DNA from: Apiosordaria backusii
Lineage: Eukaryota; Ascomycota; Sordariomycetes; Sordariales; Lasiosphaeriaceae
Length of the DNA stretch: 64,000 nt
NCBI GenBank assembly: GCA_030549205.1
Contig: JAUKTV010000026.1
Span: forward strand, 206,392 to 270,391
Direction: 5' to 3'
Made by a program: the position numbers and the translations under genes. This document shows positions 1-11,718 of this stretch, one piece after another. The notes beneath the pieces were generated by a model, which worked only from the letters and a program-made list of their open reading frames with translations, did not search any database and was not told the origin of the DNA. The stretch's first letter is position 1; each line of letters opens with the position of its first letter.

Positions 1-730
1 TTTCGTCAAAAATTTGTCTTCCTCTCATGTACCAGTTCACTCACGTCTCAGGGGAATCATGAATCATCCACGGCGCCGCCGCACTCACCACAAGCGTCAA
101 CAGCCCCTCCAGTATAAAAATCCACGCCCACGCCGGCAACCCGCCCACCCCCCTCATCTCTGCAATCCCCCTGGCCAACATCCCCCCAAACGCCCCCGCC
201 AGCGTCGCAGCGCTGAAAAACATGGCCAACCTGAACCCAACCTCATCCCGACAGTACCAACTCGTAATGTAAAACGCTGCCCCGGGAAACAAACCCCCTT
301 CAAAAACCCCAAGCAATGCCCTCGTTACCATCAGCCCGGCGTAGCTCCTGACGAAACCCTGGCAGATCATCACGATGGACCAGCACACCATGATGAAGCA
401 AAGCCAGTGAGAGGGTCGGACTTTCTTGAGCATAAGATTGGAGGGGATTTCACTCGCAATGTAAAAGGGGAAGAGGATAGCGAGGCAGTCGTTGTACTGC
501 AAGCCGTGAAGACCGAGGTCGGACTCAAGGTTGTCGAGGCGGGCGTTGCCAATGTTGGCGCGGTCGAGGAAGGAGAGGAGGTAGATTAGGGACATGAAGG
601 GGATGATGTGGAGGTCGAGTTTGCGGAGGAGGCGGGAGGTTCTCTCCCCGGGCCATTGGGTGTTGGCATTGTTTTCTTGGTCGGTGTGGTTGACAGAGGG
701 GGAGTGGGAGGGGGTTTTGGAGAGGGACAT
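1..730 (-). CDS. MFS permease, Dal5/TNA1 (allantoate/nicotinate) type, partial
   Basis: This is the N-terminal part of a major facilitator superfamily anion:cation symporter of the fungal Dal5/TNA1 group, a plasma-membrane importer of organic anions such as allantoate, nicotinate or vitamins; the substrate cannot be told. The start of TM1 carries the family signature LDRANIGNAR, followed by about five more hydrophobic segments and the GVFEGGLFPG motif. I chose the ATG at 730 because it has A at -3; an in-frame ATG at 751 has a poor context. The frame closes at 41, but a good donor (GTGAGT, first base at 44) lies just before the stop, so an intron starts there and the rest of the gene lies beyond the left edge. 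Family and partial status are firm; substrate is not. Confidence 0.85.
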
Positions 731-1495
731 CGTTGCTATGTAGGTAAACATTGGGAATATGTAGCTGTCCTATCTTTTTATGAGTGAGGCACCCCATGAG
801 ATTGGGAATGGTGGCAGACCATCCTTTATACTTTGCCTCGCCGTGAGTTTCATGTCGGTCGTCGGAGATCGGCTTCAGTTCCAGTGAGACAAAAGCTTCG
901 GCCCGTTGTTAATGTCTCGTGTCTAATGTGAAGGATATCTGCCGAACTGGAGCCAATAGAATCGCCATGGAATGACGGCTGACGCATCATCCCTTGGCGT
1001 ATGCGCTGTAGCTATGAGATGATCGATGCTGTGAAGAATGTTTAACTTGTTATTCGCACTTCATGGGACCTTGCCTTTCAGGCTATTTAGCAAGAGAGGT
1101 GTCTAATAGGCGGCGGGCGGTACTCCAGTCCTGCCCTGCTAGGTATTTATACCTTACTTTACCTTGTACAAGGCGTCAACAACTAAGTTTCTATGAAAAC
1201 AGATTCTTCGGGCCTCGGAAAGGCGGTGTGTAATACCGGATCTGCAAACATGTCTTACTAGAAGCCTAGACCGTGGTGATCTTGTTGGATGTCTTACTTG
1301 CCCATTTCAGAACTTCTCTTTTGTTGCCTGGATATTGCCGCAAATAATTTTAAGAAAAAAAGATGTACGAGTCCAAGTGAGATTTGTGCAGCCAGCTTGT
1401 GGGGTCTTACAAAGCCAGCCCGGCGACTGACTCATCCCGTCCTGTTTACTGGCCCTGCAAGTGAGTATTCCACAAAACACATACCCCCCATCACC
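731..1495. other. Intergenic, divergent promoter region
   Basis: This gap separates the leftward permease from the rightward phosphatase, so it should hold both promoters. I see no open frame with support and no RNA gene. A GTGAGT at 1461, just upstream of the phosphatase ATG, could be a 5'-UTR donor, but no matching acceptor decides it. Confidence 0.5.
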
Positions 1496-2077
1496 ATGGC
1501 AAAGAAAAGAAAGCCAAAACAACCCTCAACCTCCCAACCACCACCCACCACCAATCTCCCCTCCACAGTCTCCCCCATCCTCCCCTACCTCTACCTTTCC
1601 CCGGCCTCCGCCACCTCTCCCAAATCAACGCCATCCCTCCTCCAAAACGGAATAACAACCGTCTTCTCCATCGGCAAATCTCCACTTTTCCTACACCCGG
1701 AGATAACTTACCATCGGTTACCACTACTAGACAGTGAGAACGTCTCCATCATCCCCACGGTCGAAAAAGCATGCGAGATTATTGATAATGTGGAAAAACA
1801 AGGGAAAAAGGTGCTGGTGCATTGCTCGGCGGGGATATCGAGAAGCCCGGCCGTGATAGCTGGGTACTTGATACGGAGAAAAGGGATGACGTTGGAGGGG
1901 GCGATGGATGTGATAAAAGGGGGGAGGGGGGTGGTGAGGCCTAATAAGGGATTTATGGAGGAGTTGGAAGAGATGGAGAAAGGGGGGGTGGTTGATGGTG
2001 ATGATAGTAAAGCGGAGAAGGGGGAGGGGGAGGAAGAGAGTGGTGATGGGAATAATGCTAAGGCGATAACTAAATAA
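1496..2077 (+). CDS. Dual-specificity protein phosphatase
   Basis: A small (193 aa) single-domain dual-specificity phosphatase, which removes phosphate from Tyr and Ser/Thr residues. The P-loop HCSAGISRSP has nucleophile Cys110 and the Arg of the CX5R signature; Asp79 in LLDSENV is the likely general acid. The core covers about residues 23-155. The N-terminus is Lys/Pro-rich and the C-terminus is a low-complexity acidic tail. I start at the ATG at 1496 (CACC context); the frame extends upstream but without comparable protein-like sequence. It lacks a docking domain, so it resembles small atypical DUSPs rather than MAP-kinase phosphatases. The substrate is unknown. Confidence 0.88.
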   Translation: MAKKRKPKQPSTSQPPPTTNLPSTVSPILPYLYLSPASATSPKSTPSLLQNGITTVFSIGKSPLFLHPEITYHRLPLLDSENVSIIPTVEKACEIIDNVEKQGKKVLVHCSAGISRSPAVIAGYLIRRKGMTLEGAMDVIKGGRGVVRPNKGFMEELEEMEKGGVVDGDDSKAEKGEGEEESGDGNNAKAITK

Positions 2078-2441
2078 AGTACATAGTTGGTTTCTTGATC
2101 GTGAATGTTTAGGTACATCATATTTCAGGGTGGATTAGGGGTCCAGGGGTTCAAGGACAGGGATGAAGCCTGTCCATATGAAAATTATGCACTGAAAAAG
2201 CGGGATCCCCCGCAGCTTTTGAAAGGCAGGCATATCGCTGTCAGGTTTTGCATACCTAGGTACGTACCGAAGCAAATGCCATGCCGTTGAGCCTCAACAA
2301 AGTGTTGCACGTTGCTTCAAGCCAAACCGAGCAAGTGAACATGACAAAATGAAGAAGAAAAAACATGTATTGCTTATTACTATTGTGTACATGTCTAGGT
2401 ATCATGAAATTCAAACTGCGAGCTTCCACCACCTCCTGCTC

Positions 2442-3617
2442 TCACATCTTCTCCCTTACGGAATTCCCCCCTTCCAGGTCCACCCGCACCTCCGTTGTCC
2501 GCCAGATCTCCGACTCCCCGTTCTGGTGACCGTTGCCCCCGAGAATATCCTCCTCGCTCTGCGCCCGGCTGCTGGTCAAGCTCTTCATCCTGATCGCCCC
2601 ATTCACATTGCTCACCCCCGTGTGGCCATTCATCCGCCCGTACCCAGTCGCGGCCGTCTGCTTGGAGGCGGCGTTGGTGGTCACCAGCCCGAAGTGCTGC
2701 AGCACCGACTGGAAAGGCTTGCGCAAGCAAGGGATGCAAGCAGCAATGAAAGCCACCTGCTCCTCCACCAAGGACCACGTGCCCATCTGGATGCCCTCCA
2801 AGTTGGGGTCTTCAGTTCGCCCAAAGTTGGCTGCCATGGTCGCCTTGACGATGGACGCAGCCGAAGCGAAAATACCAAGAGCCATCAGGATGCCAATCAC
2901 AACGCGCTCCCGGAGCGGGATCTGGACTTTGCGGAGGAAGGTCACGGGCATGAGGGCGAAGATGACGTCGGTGACGATGTTGAAGCTGGCGATGCAGATC
3001 GAGTTGACGCGGATGGCGTGCTTGCTCCAGCACTTTGCGTCGGTGACGAGGCTGAGGAGATCCCATGCGGCGTGGAGCGGGATGCACTGCAGGACGGCGG
3101 AAAGGGTGCCATAAATGCAGACGACAACCTGGAGGACGATCATGACCCACAGGAAGTGGCGGATCTTCTTGCGTTGTTCGAGGCGGAGAAGCATGCCGGC
3201 TACCGAGATCTTGATGGCGGCCATGGACCAGGCCCAGATGGGCTGGGACAGCACAGCAAGCTTGTTGGAGTAAATGACATCGGCCAGCGTGAAGGTCGAG
3301 GGATCGCCGCCAAAGGTGTAGGGGACTGTGAGAATCAGGAGGATGGAGTTGGCCAGAATGAGGATCCAGGCGGCGCTGATAGCGTAGTCGTCCCATCCCA
3401 TGTGGAATACGGGAAACGTCCTCGTGTAAAGCCGAGCACTGAACAGGATGAAGGAGATGACGTTGAGAGTGACGGCGGCGGCGGCGAAGGAGTGGGCCAC
3501 CGAGTTTGCGGCTTCGGTGGGCACCGAGGGGATGAGACTCGGATCGGGAGGGCCTTGGAACCCAGGAGGAGGGCCGACGGCACTGCCCGAGGCGCCCGAA
3601 GTTGCCGCTGGATCCAT
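2442..3617 (-). CDS. Rhodopsin-domain (Pth11-like) seven-helix membrane protein
   Basis: A 391-residue single-exon protein with seven predicted hydrophobic helices between about residues 40 and 300, of the large fungal integral-membrane family (Fung_rhodopsin / Pth11-like GPCR). Family marks are the segment GWDDYAISAAW after helix 1, conserved Cys residues in the loop around CIPLHAAW and AKCW, and the N-S-I..N-I-x-TD segment (IASFNIVTDVIFALMP). No extracellular CFEM domain precedes the helices; the N-terminal 35 residues are Gly/Pro/Ser-rich. The last 90 residues are a hydrophilic, likely cytoplasmic tail. Members are thought to sense surface or nutrient cues through G proteins, but most, probably including this one, have no known ligand. 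Confidence 0.87.
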   Translation of the reverse strand: MDPAATSGASGSAVGPPPGFQGPPDPSLIPSVPTEAANSVAHSFAAAAVTLNVISFILFSARLYTRTFPVFHMGWDDYAISAAWILILANSILLILTVPYTFGGDPSTFTLADVIYSNKLAVLSQPIWAWSMAAIKISVAGMLLRLEQRKKIRHFLWVMIVLQVVVCIYGTLSAVLQCIPLHAAWDLLSLVTDAKCWSKHAIRVNSICIASFNIVTDVIFALMPVTFLRKVQIPLRERVVIGILMALGIFASAASIVKATMAANFGRTEDPNLEGIQMGTWSLVEEQVAFIAACIPCLRKPFQSVLQHFGLVTTNAASKQTAATGYGRMNGHTGVSNVNGAIRMKSLTSSRAQSEEDILGGNGHQNGESEIWRTTEVRVDLEGGNSVREKM

Positions 3618-5932
3618 CGTCCCGACGTAGTGGCTCGCAGCGCAACAAACAAAAGCAAAAGGCGGGAAACGAGAGAGCTGTGGATGATCGGCGCGAAGAT
3701 GTCAGGGACCTGTCATGGCCTGGGTCTGGGGGATCGGCACACTCTTATCATCGTCCCAAGGTGTCGGTTTCGGTTAGCAAGTGAATCCACCAGCCTAGCG
3801 AGCGAGATCGGATTCTTCACCCGATTCGAAATCGGGGGGCTCCATGTCGCCTCCAGGTCGTCTCCAGGTCGGTGGATTCCCATGTTGCTTGCCGCGATCT
3901 AGTGGAGAATCCTCCTCTTCGCCTTGCATTAGCTCGATTGTCGAGGGGCCAAAGCGTGTCCGAGCACCTGAAAGTCGAGGGAGGACATGGGAGGAACATG
4001 TCAAAGCACTGGTGTAACGCGATTCTGAACAGCGTCAAAACGATGGGCCCAATGGGATGGCTCCCTGATTGCTTCACCAGCCTGAAAAGTGGATGTCGAT
4101 TGTGTTTTGGGGAGTTCTCCAACGCCTCATCAGAGAAAGGCAGCTGAGTGCCATGGTGCCCGGTGAGCTTGGAAGGTTCTGCCGAGGATTCGGGCGGATG
4201 AGGCTAGAATTTGTCTTCCACTCACAGCGTGGGAAACCTCCTAGTGCCTGCAGCTAGGGACATTCTGGTCCCTGAGTCCCATCCACAAGACCGACTAACT
4301 ACGTATTTACCTAACATCGTGCCATTCGCAAAAAAAGCAATCAAAAAGCAATTGCAAGGGACAAGATCGAGGCCTGGTGGAAACCAATGGTGGCGTTAGA
4401 CCCAAGGAGAAAAGGGGTCTAGCAACGTTCTTCCCCACACTAGACAATGCGCTCGGTTTGTGTGATCTTGTTGCTTCTCTAAGGGCTCATGGTGGGGGAG
4501 GGGGGATATGTTTGAGGCTTGGATAGGCAGATCTCTACATAAATTCTCACCCTCTTCGCTTTGACGTTTGACTAGTTGACAGCTGCAGCCTTTTGTCCGC
4601 CGCGTTTCCATATTCTACTATCGTATTGTTCCAACCCACAGACAATTCAAAGTCTACAGTAGTGACTCTCAGACTGAGCGTTTGGCGCCAATGCGCTGCC
4701 TTTTCCCCTGGCTGCATCCGCGACGCGGGAATAGTGCCCACCGAATCCAGGAAGCCGATAACATCCGTGCACACATTCTTCAATGCTCTCAGACATTGGC
4801 GCTGAAGAGAATGTTTCTCATCAGTTTCTTGTGCCTGAAAGTGTTTCCTCCAACTGTGAACAACACCTCCCCCTCCTCTTCTTGACTTGGCAAAATGCGC
4901 AACATGGGACGGAGGCCCGGGCCGATGAATGCAATGGGGAATCGATCGTCGGCCGAGCTTCGGTGATGGCGGGATCTGGCTCCGGGGACGGTGATGAATC
5001 TTCAGTCGATGGGACGTCGTGGGGGGCCCCGTGAGTCTGGCGTGACTGGTGAGATCGATCCAGCGTTGGGTCAACGGGGTTATGAACTTCCATGTTCGGG
5101 TTGAAAGTGAAGCGGAGGTTGTGCATGTTGTGGCCGGTGGTCCCCTGCGTTGCAACGGGGAGGTCCGTGTGGTAGAGGGTGAAATCCTAGTAGCCAGCCC
5201 TTGTGTAGGGTGAGCGCCACATTAACTTAAGGCTTCAGCTTTGGCTTGGCGGACAGATCCTCGTCAGCTCCCTCCTCAACCATCACAAACTTCTCCAGTC
5301 AGTCTCATATATTGTGCCGCGTACCTAATCAACCTTGACATTCACTTTGGCCTATTCGCATTGAGGTCTCCAAAGACCCATGCGGCATCGCGGTGTTGAG
5401 GACGACAAACCCGGCCTTCTCCGAACTGCTGGGTGCTCTGCCTGTAGCTGGCTGAAATGAAGCCTCAAAAACATAGGTTGGTTAAAATGACGCCCATGAA
5501 GGACTGGAGTCGCAAGGGTGAGCCCGAAGAGTACGTTCTTTCAAGCTTCTGAAAAGGTACCTACTTATTGGCATTGAAAACTGAAGGCAAGCGCGATAAG
5601 ATTGAAATATTTCAGGGCTACATACATAGTGATCTCTTAAATAATTCAAAAGCCACTATTATGATGGACACCAACGCAGCAGTTGGCAATACTTTTTTTT
5701 ACCTCACAAGTCTCAACTGACACAGTTCATTCCAAAACCTCTCTGTATAAGGTAACTAAGAATCCGAAATTTCCAGTTTCCTCCCCTTGATATGCAACAA
5801 GTCATTTCTTTCAACACCATAACTATCCAGTATGTGCGCGTGGCTTCGACATTGTCAACCATCCTGTGACTCTAAGACCTCCCCCGGCGATAACCCTCAG
5901 TCCCACCTCCAATCCCACCACAACTTGACACA
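3618..5932. other. Intergenic stretch with no supported gene
   Basis: About 2.3 kb between the receptor gene and the tRNA. The only long minus-strand frames (about 4547-5155 and 4821-5126) overlap in different registers, lack a recognisable domain and would need a non-consensus intron to be joined. The sequence is of normal GC content and shows no repeats I can define. It may include the receptor promoter and UTRs. Confidence 0.4.
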
Positions 5933-6018
5933 ACGGCGTGGTGGCAGAGTGGTCTAATGCGCAAGACTAGAAATCTTGTTCCTTCGGGAGCGTCTGTTCG
6001 AATCAGGCCCACGTCGTC
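5933..6018 (+). tRNA. tRNA-Ser (anticodon AGA)
   Basis: The sequence folds as a class II tRNA without an intron. The acceptor stem ACGGCGT pairs with ACGTCGT (one G-U). The anticodon stem CAAGA/TCTTG encloses loop CTAGAAA with anticodon AGA. There is a long variable arm (CCTTCGGGAG), and the T arm has loop TTCGAAT. A box (TGGCAGAGTGG) and B box (GTTCGAATC) are present, and a run of seven T follows 11 bp after the end. Confidence 0.95.
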
Positions 6019-6028
6019 TCCAGTTTCC

Positions 6029-6035
6029 TTTTTTT
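6029..6035 (+). terminator. RNA polymerase III terminator (T7)
   Basis: Seven consecutive T on the RNA-like strand, 11 bp after the tRNA-Ser discriminator base, at the usual distance for Pol III termination. Confidence 0.85.
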
Positions 6036-7022
6036 CCATTTTTCATTTTTGTTTATTTGTGTGTGTGTGCGCGGGCCGAATTTCTTTGTTCCGCAACCTT
6101 CACTTTGTGAGTTCCAGGTTTTAAGTATGGGGCTGAGAAACGCCTAGACCGACCCATCGAGACCACAGACGCAGCTGCACTCCACCGCCCCTGACACCAT
6201 GACTGGCATCCCCAGATCACAAATGCAGGTACCAGCTTATCAAAAGTGGGTAACTTTCACCGTCATCAAACATCAGACATCAGATATCATCAGACTTGGC
6301 ATGATCTGGAATCATGGCCTGAAACAGACCGTGACAAAAAAAAAAACACCTTCAATGGAATGAAAGAACAGAAATCCAATTTTTTCCATCAAGTGTCCAT
6401 ATCTACAATACACCCAAAACTCCTTCCAAGGTATCTGAACGACGAAAAAATGGCCAAACAAGATAATAGAGGTAGGTATGTATACCTTGCTTCCCAGACA
6501 AATATTTCTAACTTTCAAGGATCGACAAGAAGTTATTGCTTGCTGTTGATGATGCTTCTCTCCTTCTTTCCTCCCCCCTTCTTTTCTTGCTTTCCCGACC
6601 AAAACCAAAGAGAAATATGCCTAGACAGAGATACACACCCCCATAAATAACAGCATGAGCAGGTGTGTCTATATACAAAAAAAGAGTCCATCATCAACCC
6701 AAGACAGAAAAAATGACAGAGACCCACACACCCACCCGCGCTGTCTCGCACTCTGGAATGGAGAAAAAGAAAAAGGGATAGCTTTCCCCATTTGACGACG
6801 AGGTGCGACGCGACACTAAAACATTTATGGCTCATACCAAAAAAACTGACCAGAGGGATAAATACCGGATATGCAAGAGATCAAGGGAATATTGAGAGAA
6901 AAACAAGGAAATCACACGAGTACATCCCGCTTACTCGTACCCTGCGCCACGCTGCCACTGACTGCCGTAAAGGTTAACAAAATACTGTCATGCCGCGCAA
7001 CAGACTTGGATCAATCAGAGAC
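6036..7022. other. Intergenic stretch, 3' side of the FLC gene
   Basis: About 1 kb with A- and T-rich runs and no convincing frame. It probably contains the 3' UTR of the leftward FLC gene. A possible extra terminal exon of that gene (6931-6961) is noted under the FLC entry. Confidence 0.4.
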
Positions 7023-9352
7023 TTACTTTCCACCTTGCGGCTTTGGTGGCGATGAAGGCTTTGGCAGACTGCCATCGCTCCCCGACGCCGTCAATGGACT
7101 TGGCGCCCTCACACTGCCACTCGCCTGATTCCTCAAGTGATGGCCCTGTCCGCCCGGCTTCTCCGACAAGTACACGCCGCCTGGGGCAATCATCGAACTC
7201 CTGACACTATTCCTCGCCGAGTCCCTAACACTCTTGAGGGAATATCGATTCGGGCTCGCGTTGGATCCTGCCGTGCCGGGACGCGGGAGGCCACCGACGT
7301 TGGCAGGGCTCGACCGGGCACTCTCATCATCGTCCAAGTCCAATCCAGCTTTGCCAGTTCCGCGCGCTGTAGCGGCCAGTGCATCCAACTCGGAGGTGGT
7401 GGCGATGTGCGTTTGGGACTTGATAAAGCTTGTGCGGTCGTCGTTCATGAACTGGTATCGTGTGTCGGGATTGTTGTGGAACAGAATGATGCCCGTGGTG
7501 ATGATGAGCATTAGAAGGAGGATCAGAGAAAAGGCGGCGTTGGCGATCCAGAGAACGACGCCAACCACGCCGATAACAAGACCGGGGAGGCCAAACACGT
7601 CGGTAAAAACAAACAGGAAAATAGCGTTGACAAAGTTGATGGAGCAGATGGCGATGTTGAAAGAGTTGGTCGACTTGTCCATGAAGGGTCGGATCACGCT
7701 GACAGTGATGAGGGCAGCCGCCTCGATGATGATCAAAGCCACGGCCTGGACGACACCAGAGCGTTGGGCGAGCGCAATAAACATGCCCTTCACCAAGATG
7801 TAGACAAGAGTCGGAACAATAAAGTAGTAAGCCGAGGCGCGGTACTGGACGTACAGGAAGCCCCATTTGTTGAGGGCGCGAGGATCGGAAAACAGAATGT
7901 AAGCTGGGTTGCGATGAAGCGTGACGCTGCGACGGGCGATCCGGATGATCTTGTAGGCAGCGTAGCTCAAGGCGCCGAGCATGCTGAAGAGGAAGAACAC
8001 GGCGAGAACGACGGCGCCAGGTGAGTCGACCTGTGTGAATTCCCACAGGCAAAGAATAACAACAGGGGGGAAGCAAACCAGGGTAAGCCGGAAGAGGATG
8101 CCCTTCAGGGTTGTCAACCAGCCATTGCGGAATTCAGAAAAGCTCTCTCCCTTGGAGAGCTTGAGCTTGATAGCCAGTTCCACACCGAGCTTGAACAGGA
8201 TCACGAGAATGACCAGGATCACACACAGAATGTAAAAGAAGGTGATGCCGGTCAAGAATAGATTCGTGGTCTCAATGCGGGCTCGGAAGGCAACTCTTTG
8301 GATGCCGTAGACGATGTAGCTGCCAAAGTCGGTCATCTCATAGGAGCGCTTTCCAAGGGTACTGGCATGCTGGACGACGTCGGTGGCCCGTTTTTGGATG
8401 GCCTTGACGGCAGGCTCCAGCATGGGCAACGAACGCTTCACCTTTTCGACCTGGACCGATACGACGCTGAGCGTGTCGAAGATGACGGAGGCGGTTCCGC
8501 CAGTTGAACGCTGATACCACGTCAGGATAGTCTGGATGAAGCCAACTCTGATGATACCCATAGTCCACTGGAAGTCCTGAGTCCACGACTGCACAACCGG
8601 GGGTAACGGAACGCTGCAGAGGCCGATCATGGCCTGAGATTGGAAGTAGGCGAGCAGAGCCAGGGTGTTGGCGGCAATATGGGAAGCTGCATTAGTAAAG
8701 CCCAGTCCCGCAACGATGGCAGAGGCAATGATAGCGACGAGGATCACAGCAGCAGCGGCCCACTTCACACCGATAAGATCAACTAGGGTCGACAGTCAGT
8801 GGGCATGTCTTTTGGTAGATGTAGATTAGCCAAAACTGGACTTGACATACCAGTCTTTCCGTTGGACACATCAGCCTCCAGACAGGCAATGGTCTGCCCT
8901 TTTTGCTCCCCAGAGGTCATGTTGATGTAGACCCTGACAGTGGCATCCAAGTCAGGGAATGTATACGCGATACCTGGGATGGCGTCGAGGGTGCCTGGCT
9001 CAAATGGTCCCAGGTTGAAGGGGTTCGTCATCTTGCCCGATACCATGGGACACAAGCCCATTATTTTGGCCTCGCAGGGGTCGACTGTTGTCTGGATTGC
9101 CTGGTAGCCATAGGCCAGAATGGTGATGTCGAACAAGACATAGCCCTCAATAGACGATGTGGCCAGCAGGTTGATAGCGACAGTCCTGTTGTTGGGCGTG
9201 AAGACCACGTCGAACAGACTGGCCGTAAAGCCCGAGTTTTCCTGGCATGCTGCTAGCGAACTCGATCGGAGGACGGATTCGGCGGCGACGGGGAGAACAA
9301 GGGAAGCGAGCGTGGAGATGGCGAAGAGAGGTTTAACAGATGAAAGCCGCAT
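7023..9352 (-). CDS. ML-like domain TRP-family membrane protein (FLC type)
   Basis: A 753-residue protein of the fungal FLC/Pkd2-like TRP family. Yeast relatives were named flavin carriers and act in calcium handling and cell-wall integrity at ER or plasma membrane. Exon 1 (9352-8851) encodes a signal peptide ending VLPVAAES and the Cys-containing ML-like lumenal domain. Exon 2 (8782-7023) holds about nine hydrophobic helices and a Ser/Pro-rich cytoplasmic tail from about residue 630. The intron 8783-8850 has GTATGT, branch CACTGAC and acceptor TAG; joining gives V-D-L-I-G-V in frame. I chose ATG 9352 because it starts the signal peptide; upstream in-frame sequence is not protein-like. The stop codon lies inside a strong donor (GTAAGT at 7026), so splicing to 6961-6931 could replace the last Lys by about ten residues. 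Confidence 0.88.
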
Positions 9353-10322
9353 CTTGGTTGATTGGAAGCCCGCCCGGGCCGGAAGCCTTTTGGTCGGTCG
9401 GGATGGGATGAACGCTGGTCGGAAGTGTTGATGGGTGGTCGATGGGTTGATGGCGGGTGATGCAGACGACACGGTCGGCGACGGTGTGGTTTTGGCCCAG
9501 TTTTTGTTCAGAAGGGCATTCTCCTACCGTGGTCCCAACAGTGGCCACGCCTGAGTCAGCTCGTAGATGGTCGAGCGGCCCTCGATAATGGGCGATGGTG
9601 TGGTGGTCGGTCGTGGTTTGAGGTTCGGGAGGTCGTGCGCATTCAAGCTTTCAGCGTTCCCTTCGTCCCAATTAGATTTAGCGGAGGGGGAAGTTGAGAG
9701 AAGTCGAGAAATGGAGCAAGGGTCGTGGATCGAGAAGGGGACAAAACGAGTGACAGTGATTGTTGACAGCGACCGACAGAGTTCCTAGCACGAAACCATT
9801 AAACAAACAACAAAGACAAGTCAATCACGATGGGTGGTTATTTCGAAATGTGGATGGATGACAGCAATTCCAGAGAGAGAGAGTGGAGAGGTGGGGGGGA
9901 GGGTCCGCCGAAAGCAGCGCCGCCAGGGAATGGAAATGGAAAAGCTCGTGTCAAAGGCAGTTGGGCAGATGCCGCGACCAGGGGCACACTGACACTGACT
10001 GGGCATCACGGAGAGTGGCTGAGCCCCGACGGGAAAAAACGAGAATCGAAATCGTCAGCCAACATCAATTTCCTGCCGTTACGTCCTTGGCATTGGCCGC
10101 TATCCCTCTTTGGGCGCTTATCACGCCTTATCGGGGGCCAGCAGGATGAGGTCATCTGCAGAAGCGAGAGATCAACGGCTGATCTGGTTGGCTGGAAAAA
10201 GGCCTCGTCAGCTGAAAAGAGCGGGGCTGTCCTGATGCAACCACTACAAGTACCTTCCTACCTATCTTCGTTGAATGTGTATGACAACTATAGGCATAGA
10301 AAACAGAAAAACAAAAAGAGAT
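9353..10322. other. Intergenic, promoter side of FLC gene
   Basis: About 970 bp holding the promoter and 5' UTR of the FLC gene and the 3' flank of the next leftward gene. Plus-strand frames here (for example 9830-10393) lack domains and read as composition artefacts. Confidence 0.4.
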
Positions 10323-11718
10323 TTATTGACCGAGGAGAGCCTCCTCTTTTGCTAACCACAGCAACGCAGCAGCAAGGCCAGGTCCCCCAATGACCGACCC
10401 TGTCAAAACGCCCACCGTCACCCAACCCCGATTAAAACACACCATCCCATATTCCTGCATATCACCGAGTGAATGTGCCAGCCAGAGGAGAACTGATCCA
10501 AAAACGAAAAACTGATCCCACTTCAAGAGCTCGGCACAAAATGCTGCAAAGTCAGGAAGCAGCTCACCAGGCAGCATGTTCGGCCAAAAAACATCTGCAA
10601 TCCCACGCTGACTGGACACCACCTGCCACTCCCGGACAAGACACCCCGCCGCAGCTACCAACCCAACACTGACTCGAAGGTCCAAAGAGGTGCTACTCGT
10701 GCCAACTGCTTCGTCCTCTTCTCTGCCCCCCAAGAGTCTGGGCAGCACTGCGGACAGGCTGTGAAAGGTGATGGCCACCCAGAGAGGGTACAACTGCCAA
10801 ATAAACAACCACCCCTGTCTTCGCTCCATCGAGTCAAAGAACATCCCCGCTGCAGGTACATAGTGGCCGAGTGTGATGGCCAAAATGATAGCCATCATGT
10901 CGTCTTTCCCCACTCGCATAAACTCTCTTGGAGTCCCAGAAAAAACATACGACAAGAAGAGGTACACTGGCAAAGCAACACCCAGGCCAACAACTTGACC
11001 AGCTAGGGTAAACAAGACAGGCCTACATGCTTGATTAGCTTATCTTGCTTCACGAACTCGAGACTTGAGCCTAGGAAAGAAACTTACACCACCGAAAAGA
11101 ACCAACCCCCTTGGTTCCTCTGCCAATTCTTGACCGACTCATACCACATAATAAACAACACCACCCCACTCTCTGCCAGAAAAGACACAAGCTGCTCTTG
11201 CGCTGGTGGTCGCAGGTTGTACACAGCCGGCAGGAAGAAAACATTCGCCAGTGCCAGTCTACTTTTGTCAGTTCAAACGCCCTGCTTTCATTCCGGCCTG
11301 GGAATAAAACTCACAACTCATCCAGCCACCTCCACCCAAAAAAAATCCTCACAATCTCTACGTCATCCTTCCCGTGCTCCTCAAAAACAACCCTCCCTAT
11401 CCTCAACCAGTCTTTCGCAACAGGCACCGCATCCTGCAAGCACCAGACTTGATACGCGAAGACTGAGATCAGCAGTAAGGGAAGGGCTCGCACAGCCCGG
11501 GAGAGTGGTGTTTCAACTCTGTAGATCGTGATGCCCTCGTCCTCTTTGTGTTGTTGCTGTTGCTGTTGTTGATGTTGCTGTTGTTGCTGTTGCTGATGTT
11601 TGAGGTCAAAGATTGAGTAACTGTGCTGGTATCGTTCCTGGCCACCTGCCGGCGACCACCAACCCCCTGTGTGACCTCCTGGGCGGGAGGCCAGGCCGCA
11701 GTGGCTTACTCCGACCAT
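10323..11718 (-). CDS. Multi-pass membrane protein with N-terminal polyglutamine, function unknown
   Basis: I rebuilt three exons: 11718-11315, 11258-11088 and 11022-10323 (424 aa). Intron 1 (11259-11314) runs GTGAGT to CTGAC...TAG; intron 2 (11023-11087) runs GTAAGT to GCTAATC...TAG. The joins read DEL-LALANVFF and SVV-PVLFTLAG with no stop. Residues about 42-58 are two Q7 runs split by His, encoded by a CAG/CAA tract. After it come about eight hydrophobic helices. One loop carries an acidic, Gly-rich insert. It looks like small fungal multi-pass proteins sometimes found with terpenoid pathway genes, but no such pathway genes are nearby and I see no catalytic motif. The ATG at 11718 has A at -3. 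Gene structure is well supported; function is open. Confidence 0.72.
11547..11600. repeat. CAG/CAA trinucleotide tract encoding polyQ
   Basis: On the plus strand the tract reads as TTG/CTG triplets with two ATG interruptions. In the overlapping leftward gene it encodes two runs of seven Gln separated by a His. Mixed CAG and CAA codons suggest selection for Gln rather than pure slippage. Confidence 0.8.

Noticed and set aside
2349..3902. Plus-strand frame of 517 codons
   Set aside because: It is the antisense shadow of the rhodopsin-like gene, which has clear helices and family motifs.
4547..5155. Minus-strand frame of about 200 codons with some protein-like segments
   Set aside because: No domain, a second overlapping frame is equally plausible, and no consensus intron joins them.
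7327..8076. His/Arg-rich minus-strand frame of 249 codons
   Set aside because: Out-of-frame shadow of exon 2 of the FLC gene.
10323..11718. Terpenoid gene cluster centred on the multi-pass membrane protein
   Set aside because: No terpene cyclase, prenyltransferase or P450 gene is present nearby.
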